Program-made: the position numbers and the translations under genes | Notes under the pieces: generated by a model | Told to the model about the DNA's origin: nothing | Database searches by the model: none | What the model saw: the letters and a program-made list of their open reading frames with translations, nothing else | Shown here: piece by piece, positions 6,089-9,209 of the stretch | Numbering within the stretch: position 1 is the first letter of the stretch | Layout: every line of letters begins with the position of its first letter | Assembly: GCA_003221075.1 (NCBI GenBank) | Contig: QHUF01000121.1 | Coordinates: 1 to 9,209 of the forward strand | Length of the DNA stretch: 9,209 nucleotides | Origin: Gemmatimonadota bacterium | GTDB lineage: Bacteria; Gemmatimonadota; Gemmatimonadetes; Gemmatimonadales; GWC2-71-9 | Reading direction: 5' to 3'

Positions 6089-6886
6089 ATGCGACGCTCG
6101 GTAGCCGGAGCGATGTTCGCGCTCGTTCTGGTTCTGGCCGCGGTGCACGTGGCAGCGGGACAGAGTGCAACCCGCTCGATCACGGGGACCGTCATGGATT
6201 CCGCCAATCACAAACCGCTGTCTCAGGCAGGCGTTTATTTCGGCCGGATGCCGGCCGGTCAAAGCACGGGAAATGACGGGAAGTTCAGCGTGTCGGCGCC
6301 GCCGGACGCGCTCCTGCTATTCGTGCGCCGGTCGGGCTACGTTCCGGTGATCGTCGAGGTTCCTGCGGACACGGTCGCCACCGACGTCGGGACGAAAAGT
6401 CTGCGGCAAGTCAAGACGGACGAGGACCGGGCCGCCGTTCAGAACGCTGACGTGCGAATGTACCCCGAGCTCGCGGAGTTCTACGACCACAAGAAAGGGT
6501 TTCGCCAGGGCGTGTTCCTGGCGCCGGATGACTTGTCGCGTCTCGGCGGGAGTTTGTTCACGCTCATCCGCCAGAAGCCCGGCTTTCACTTCATATGTAT
6601 CGTGACCCGCAGGGGGGACCTGGATTGCGGGCAGGAGGCCAGTCGCGGCCGCACATCGATCTTGAATCCCAACCCGACCAGTCGGGAGCAGGAGCCCTGC
6701 GTGATGCACGTGTGGACGAACGCGCTCGGCCCCCAGCATACGCTCGATGAGATACTCATGGACGATGTGTTGGCGGTCGAGGCGTTCCCGACCCCAGGCG
6801 TCACGCCGTCGGAGTTCGCGGGCAGCCCATGCGCGACCATCATGCTGTGGATGAGACACAGCGGCCCGGTGACGGCTCGCCCCTAG
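6089..6886 (+). CDS. Secreted carboxypeptidase-regulatory-domain / TonB-plug-like protein without barrel
   Basis: The 265-residue protein has a clear signal peptide (MRRSVAGAMFALVLVLAAVHVAAGQ, cut near AAG-Q). Residues about 29-100 form a CarboxypepD_reg-like beta-sandwich: SITGTVMDSANHKPLSQAGV, a TGNDGKFSVSAP turn, and RRSGYVPVIVEVP. The rest resembles the plug part of TonB-dependent receptors. It has an EFYDHKKGFRQGVFLAPDDL segment, LIRQKPGFHF, a Cys-containing EPCVMHVW strand, LDEILMDDVLAVEAF (the usual 'position of receptor plug' motif), and PSEFAGSPCATIMLWMRH at the end. No beta-barrel follows. Comparable short plug-only proteins are, as I recall, numerous in Gemmatimonadetes and Acidobacteria, and their role is unknown. 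The two cysteines in EPC and SPC are likely a conserved pair. Its stop is 12 bp from that of the convergent TPR gene. Confidence 0.75.
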   Translation: MRRSVAGAMFALVLVLAAVHVAAGQSATRSITGTVMDSANHKPLSQAGVYFGRMPAGQSTGNDGKFSVSAPPDALLLFVRRSGYVPVIVEVPADTVATDVGTKSLRQVKTDEDRAAVQNADVRMYPELAEFYDHKKGFRQGVFLAPDDLSRLGGSLFTLIRQKPGFHFICIVTRRGDLDCGQEASRGRTSILNPNPTSREQEPCVMHVWTNALGPQHTLDEILMDDVLAVEAFPTPGVTPSEFAGSPCATIMLWMRHSGPVTARP

Positions 6887-6898
6887 AGAATACGCCCG

Positions 6899-8521
6899 TC
6901 AGCGCAGCGCAGCGCGCGCCTGTGCAATACCGGCGCGGTCGCCGTCACCTGTCTGCATCTGCGCGAGGTACTCCAAATACCGGCGCCGTGCACTGGACTT
7001 GTCGCCGGCCAGATCTGCAGCGCGCGCCGACCCGAACAGGCTGCGCGCGCGTCCGGGTTCGCGCGTCAGCGTTGTCTCGTACGCGGCGCGCGCGTCGGCA
7101 TAGCGTCCTACCGCGAGGAGCATGTCGGCTTCGAGCTCGCGCGCGGGCAGCAGCTCCGCCGGCGTCACCGGCTGCTTTTCGGTCACGCCCTCGACGTCGG
7201 CCGCCGCTTGCGCATCGCGCAACGCCGCTGCGGTATCCCCCGCTGCCAGCTCACGCCACGCGGTCACCACCTGGCGCTTGACCTCGACGACGGTCGCCCA
7301 GTCGTTGTCGCCACGGCGTCTCATGTCGGCGCCGATCGCTGTGAGCGCCGCGATGGCGACGCTGGCGCCCGCGGTGTCACGTCCGCGTGCCGCACCCAAT
7401 CCGCGCGTGAAGTGTCCCAGCGCCGCCCCAATGGTCGACTCGGCGGCGCGAACGGGCAGGCGCGATGCGGCCGCCCAGTCGCTCCGCTCGAGCGAGATTC
7501 TGGCTTCCATCGCGACGCGATTGTAGTTCGCGACCAACTGATCGGATGTGAGCGTGGCCTTCAACTCCTGCGCCCGCGCGACGGTGCGGCGCGCCTCGGC
7601 GTCGCGACCTTGCTGCAGGTAGGCGTAGACCATGTAGTCAAGCGCGTGGAACTGCTCGGGCGCGACGCCGATTTGATGGGCGCGCGCGTACTCGAACCCC
7701 GCGTCGAAGGACCGCTGATTCGTCGCGATCGTTTCATCCCATAAACCCAGCCGCACGAAGATGTGTGAGGGCATGTGCTGCGCGTGCGGCGCCGACGGCG
7801 CGATTTCCGCGTACCGCCGCGCCGCAGCGAGCCCGAGGCTCGCGAGGCGCGGCGAATCGTTCGCGTGGATGATGTAATGCGCGAGGCCCGGATGGTCCGG
7901 GAAACGGACGTACAGCGGATTCAGGATCGCGGCGGCCCGCTTTTGGCGTGTGAACGTCGTATCGGTCTTTGACGCGGTCTCCACGAGCGAGAGCGCGTAG
8001 TAGATCGCGACCTCGGTGTCGTTCGGAAGATCACGATACAGGCGTTCGAGGGTGTCGGACCAGGCCTGCAGCCTTCGGGCATTGGGGATCGAGTCCGAGC
8101 CGCCGTACAACGCGCCAAGCGCGGCAAGGAATCCGCGCTCGCGCGGCGTCGGCGCGCCCACGGCGATCGCGCGCTCGGCAAAGCCGGCGCCGCGGCGCAG
8201 GGGCTCACCCTTCCCCGCATTGCCACCGGGTCCACCGACAAAGGGATTGCCCCAGGCGTTGAGCGCCAACCCCCAGTAGCCCATCGCGCAGCTCGAATCC
8301 GCCGCCACCACCGCCTGAAACGCGGCCAGACCCTGCTCCCACCAGAACGAGTGCAGCAGCGCCATGCCGCGCTCGAATTCCCGTTGTGCCCCCGCGCTGC
8401 AGGACGTCGGAAACACCACGTGGCCGAGCTGTTCGGCGGATCGCCCGTGCGCATGTTGGGCCCGGAGCGAGGGGGCGACCACGATCGACGCGAGCGCGAG
8501 GAGACGAGCAAATCGAGTCAT
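6899..8521 (-). CDS. Exported tetratricopeptide-repeat protein with His-rich HxxHMPSHIF motif
   Basis: The 540-residue protein has a signal peptide (MTRFARLLALASIVVAPSLRAQ, cut after about residue 21), so it is likely periplasmic. TPR-like helical pairs are seen near 44-77 (FERGMALLHSFWWEQGLAAF), 225-310 and 455-525 (VGRYADARAAYETTLTREPG, a near-canonical TPR). Between them are His-containing motifs at 215-220 (HYIIHA) and 246-258 (PHAQHMPSHIFVR) and a Trp-rich segment at 80-92. I recall these as conserved in a family of bacterial TPR proteins with no assigned function. TPRs are usually protein-binding scaffolds. The frame is open further upstream inside the permease gene, but ATG8521 has GGAG 6 nt before it and begins the signal peptide. 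ATGA (8521-8518) overlaps the permease stop, so the two are very probably translated as a coupled pair. Confidence 0.8.
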   Translation of the reverse strand: MTRFARLLALASIVVAPSLRAQHAHGRSAEQLGHVVFPTSCSAGAQREFERGMALLHSFWWEQGLAAFQAVVAADSSCAMGYWGLALNAWGNPFVGGPGGNAGKGEPLRRGAGFAERAIAVGAPTPRERGFLAALGALYGGSDSIPNARRLQAWSDTLERLYRDLPNDTEVAIYYALSLVETASKTDTTFTRQKRAAAILNPLYVRFPDHPGLAHYIIHANDSPRLASLGLAAARRYAEIAPSAPHAQHMPSHIFVRLGLWDETIATNQRSFDAGFEYARAHQIGVAPEQFHALDYMVYAYLQQGRDAEARRTVARAQELKATLTSDQLVANYNRVAMEARISLERSDWAAASRLPVRAAESTIGAALGHFTRGLGAARGRDTAGASVAIAALTAIGADMRRRGDNDWATVVEVKRQVVTAWRELAAGDTAAALRDAQAAADVEGVTEKQPVTPAELLPARELEADMLLAVGRYADARAAYETTLTREPGRARSLFGSARAADLAGDKSSARRRYLEYLAQMQTGDGDRAGIAQARAALR

Positions 8522-9209
8522 GAACGGCTCCGCCAATAAAGGAAAGCTGGGATCCCCAGCGCGATGAGGCCGGCGCCGATCGCCGCGTTCCTGGGATTCG
8601 AGATGATCGCGCTGAAGACCACATATGCCGCGGCGAGGACGAAGATAATCACGGTGACCGGATACGCGGGAACACGGAATCCCGTCACGGGACTCTGGTC
8701 GCGTTTTCGATAGACGAACAGCGCGGCGGCCGTCAGTCCGAAGAAAATCCAATCCCCGAATGTCACGTAATCCACGAGCTGGCCGAACGTCCCGGTCAGC
8801 GTCAAGGCGACCGCGCACAAGGCAAGCGCAACGATCGCGGCGGTCGGCGTCTGGTAGGTGGGATGAAGGACGGCGAAGCGACGAAAGAACACACCATCGG
8901 CGGCCATCGCCTGCAGCACGCGCGGTGTTACGAGGATGACGAGGTTGAGAAAGCCAAACGTCGAGACCGCGATACCAGCGGCGATGATCTTGGCGCCAAC
9001 AGGTCCGAGCATTGCTCGCATCGTGTCCGCGGCTGGTGCGGTGCTCGCGGCAAGCCGATCCACGCCGAGGACCCGTAGGTAGGCGATGTTGGTGAGGAGA
9101 TAAACGGCGACCACGATCGCGACGCCAAGGACCAACGCGCGAGGGAGATTTCTTTCGGGCTCGACGATTTCCTCAGCGATGAAGTTCGTCTGCTGCCAGC
9201 CACCATAGG
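8518..9209 (-). CDS. APC-superfamily amino-acid permease, C-terminal part (5' end outside window)
   Basis: The visible 229 residues are the C-terminal half of an inner-membrane amino-acid permease. The frame enters from the right edge with YGGWQQTNFIAEEI, then VEPERNLPRAL. This is the signature of the LAT/SteT-type branch of the APC superfamily: the unwound helix region followed by the conserved loop. Five to six hydrophobic segments follow (VLGVAIVVAVYLLTNIAYL, AKIIAAGIAVSTFGFLNLVIL, AAIVALALCAVALTL, DYVTFGDWIFFGLTAAALFVY, VTVIIFVLAAAYVVFSAII, AAIGAGLIALGIPAFLYW). The conserved FRVPAYP loop is also present. Full members are about 430-500 residues, so roughly half is missing. The substrate is not predictable from this part. 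The TTG at 9135 is not the start, because conserved sequence continues upstream. TGA (8520-8518) overlaps the TPR start. Confidence 0.9.
   Translation of the reverse strand, partial: YGGWQQTNFIAEEIVEPERNLPRALVLGVAIVVAVYLLTNIAYLRVLGVDRLAASTAPAADTMRAMLGPVGAKIIAAGIAVSTFGFLNLVILVTPRVLQAMAADGVFFRRFAVLHPTYQTPTAAIVALALCAVALTLTGTFGQLVDYVTFGDWIFFGLTAAALFVYRKRDQSPVTGFRVPAYPVTVIIFVLAAAYVVFSAIISNPRNAAIGAGLIALGIPAFLYWRSRS
8528..8531 (-). promoter_or_regulatory. Ribosome binding site GGAG for the TPR gene
   Basis: GGAG (read on the minus strand, within GGCGGAG) lies 6 nt before ATG8521 and inside the end of the permease gene. It supports the short signal-peptide start over the longer open frame. Confidence 0.7.

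Noticed and set aside
5294..6262. Minus-strand open frame of about 322 codons across 5294-6262
   Set aside because: It spans two plus-strand genes with signal peptides and ribosome binding sites plus their intergenic gap. Its composition is Arg/His-rich and no domain is recognisable.
8522..8818. Upstream extension of the TPR frame to 8818
   Set aside because: It runs inside the permease gene in another phase. The signal peptide and GGAG ribosome binding site mark 8521 as the start.
1..9209. Mobile element, defence island or CRISPR
   Set aside because: No transposase, integrase, direct-repeat array, tRNA attachment site or nuclease/helicase gene is visible, and gene style looks uniform along the window.

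Overview
This 9.2 kb window is GC-rich chromosomal DNA from a bacterium. The gene content is a ThuA / PQQ sugar dehydrogenase / cytochrome c fusion, a secreted plug-like protein with a carboxypeptidase-type regulatory domain, a periplasmic TPR protein, an NlpE/HslJ-like lipoprotein, and a TolB-associated beta-sandwich domain. That mix, with abundant signal peptides and lipoboxes in GC-rich DNA, resembles the phylum Gemmatimonadota, or less likely Acidobacteriota. The assignment is by recollection of family distribution, not by a search. I see no rRNA, tRNA, CRISPR array, transposase or phage gene, so this looks like an ordinary chromosomal region.

Layout. Positions 1-1560 carry three plus-strand genes: a membrane-anchored protein of unknown function whose frame is open to the left edge, a small lipoprotein, and a DUF1801/YdhG-like cytoplasmic protein. 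The 167-bp gap between the first two holds a REP-like hairpin and a plausible sigma70-type promoter. Positions 1564-4941 (minus) hold one large gene for a secreted multidomain oxidoreductase of about 1125 residues. From 4986 to 5968 (plus), a TfoX N-domain protein and a secreted beta-sandwich protein overlap by ATGA. They diverge from the dehydrogenase gene across only 44 bp. A secreted CarboxypepD_reg/plug-like protein (6089-6886, plus) follows with its own leader and a strong ribosome binding site. At the right end a minus-strand pair, an APC amino-acid permease (cut by the window edge) and a signal-peptide TPR protein, overlap by ATGA.

How the parts fit. Five of the eight genes encode exported or anchored envelope proteins. 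The dehydrogenase fusion suggests periplasmic oxidation of sugars or sugar derivatives, with electrons passed to its own c-type heme. The permease/TPR pair is very probably one translationally coupled unit. No shared pathway links the rest, and I do not see a new defence, mobile or biosynthetic system here. The most useful second-look items are the REP-like hairpin with tandem G/A mismatches, the vicinal Cys-Cys next to the predicted catalytic His of the dehydrogenase, the stand-alone domain normally fused to TolB, and the barrel-less plug protein.
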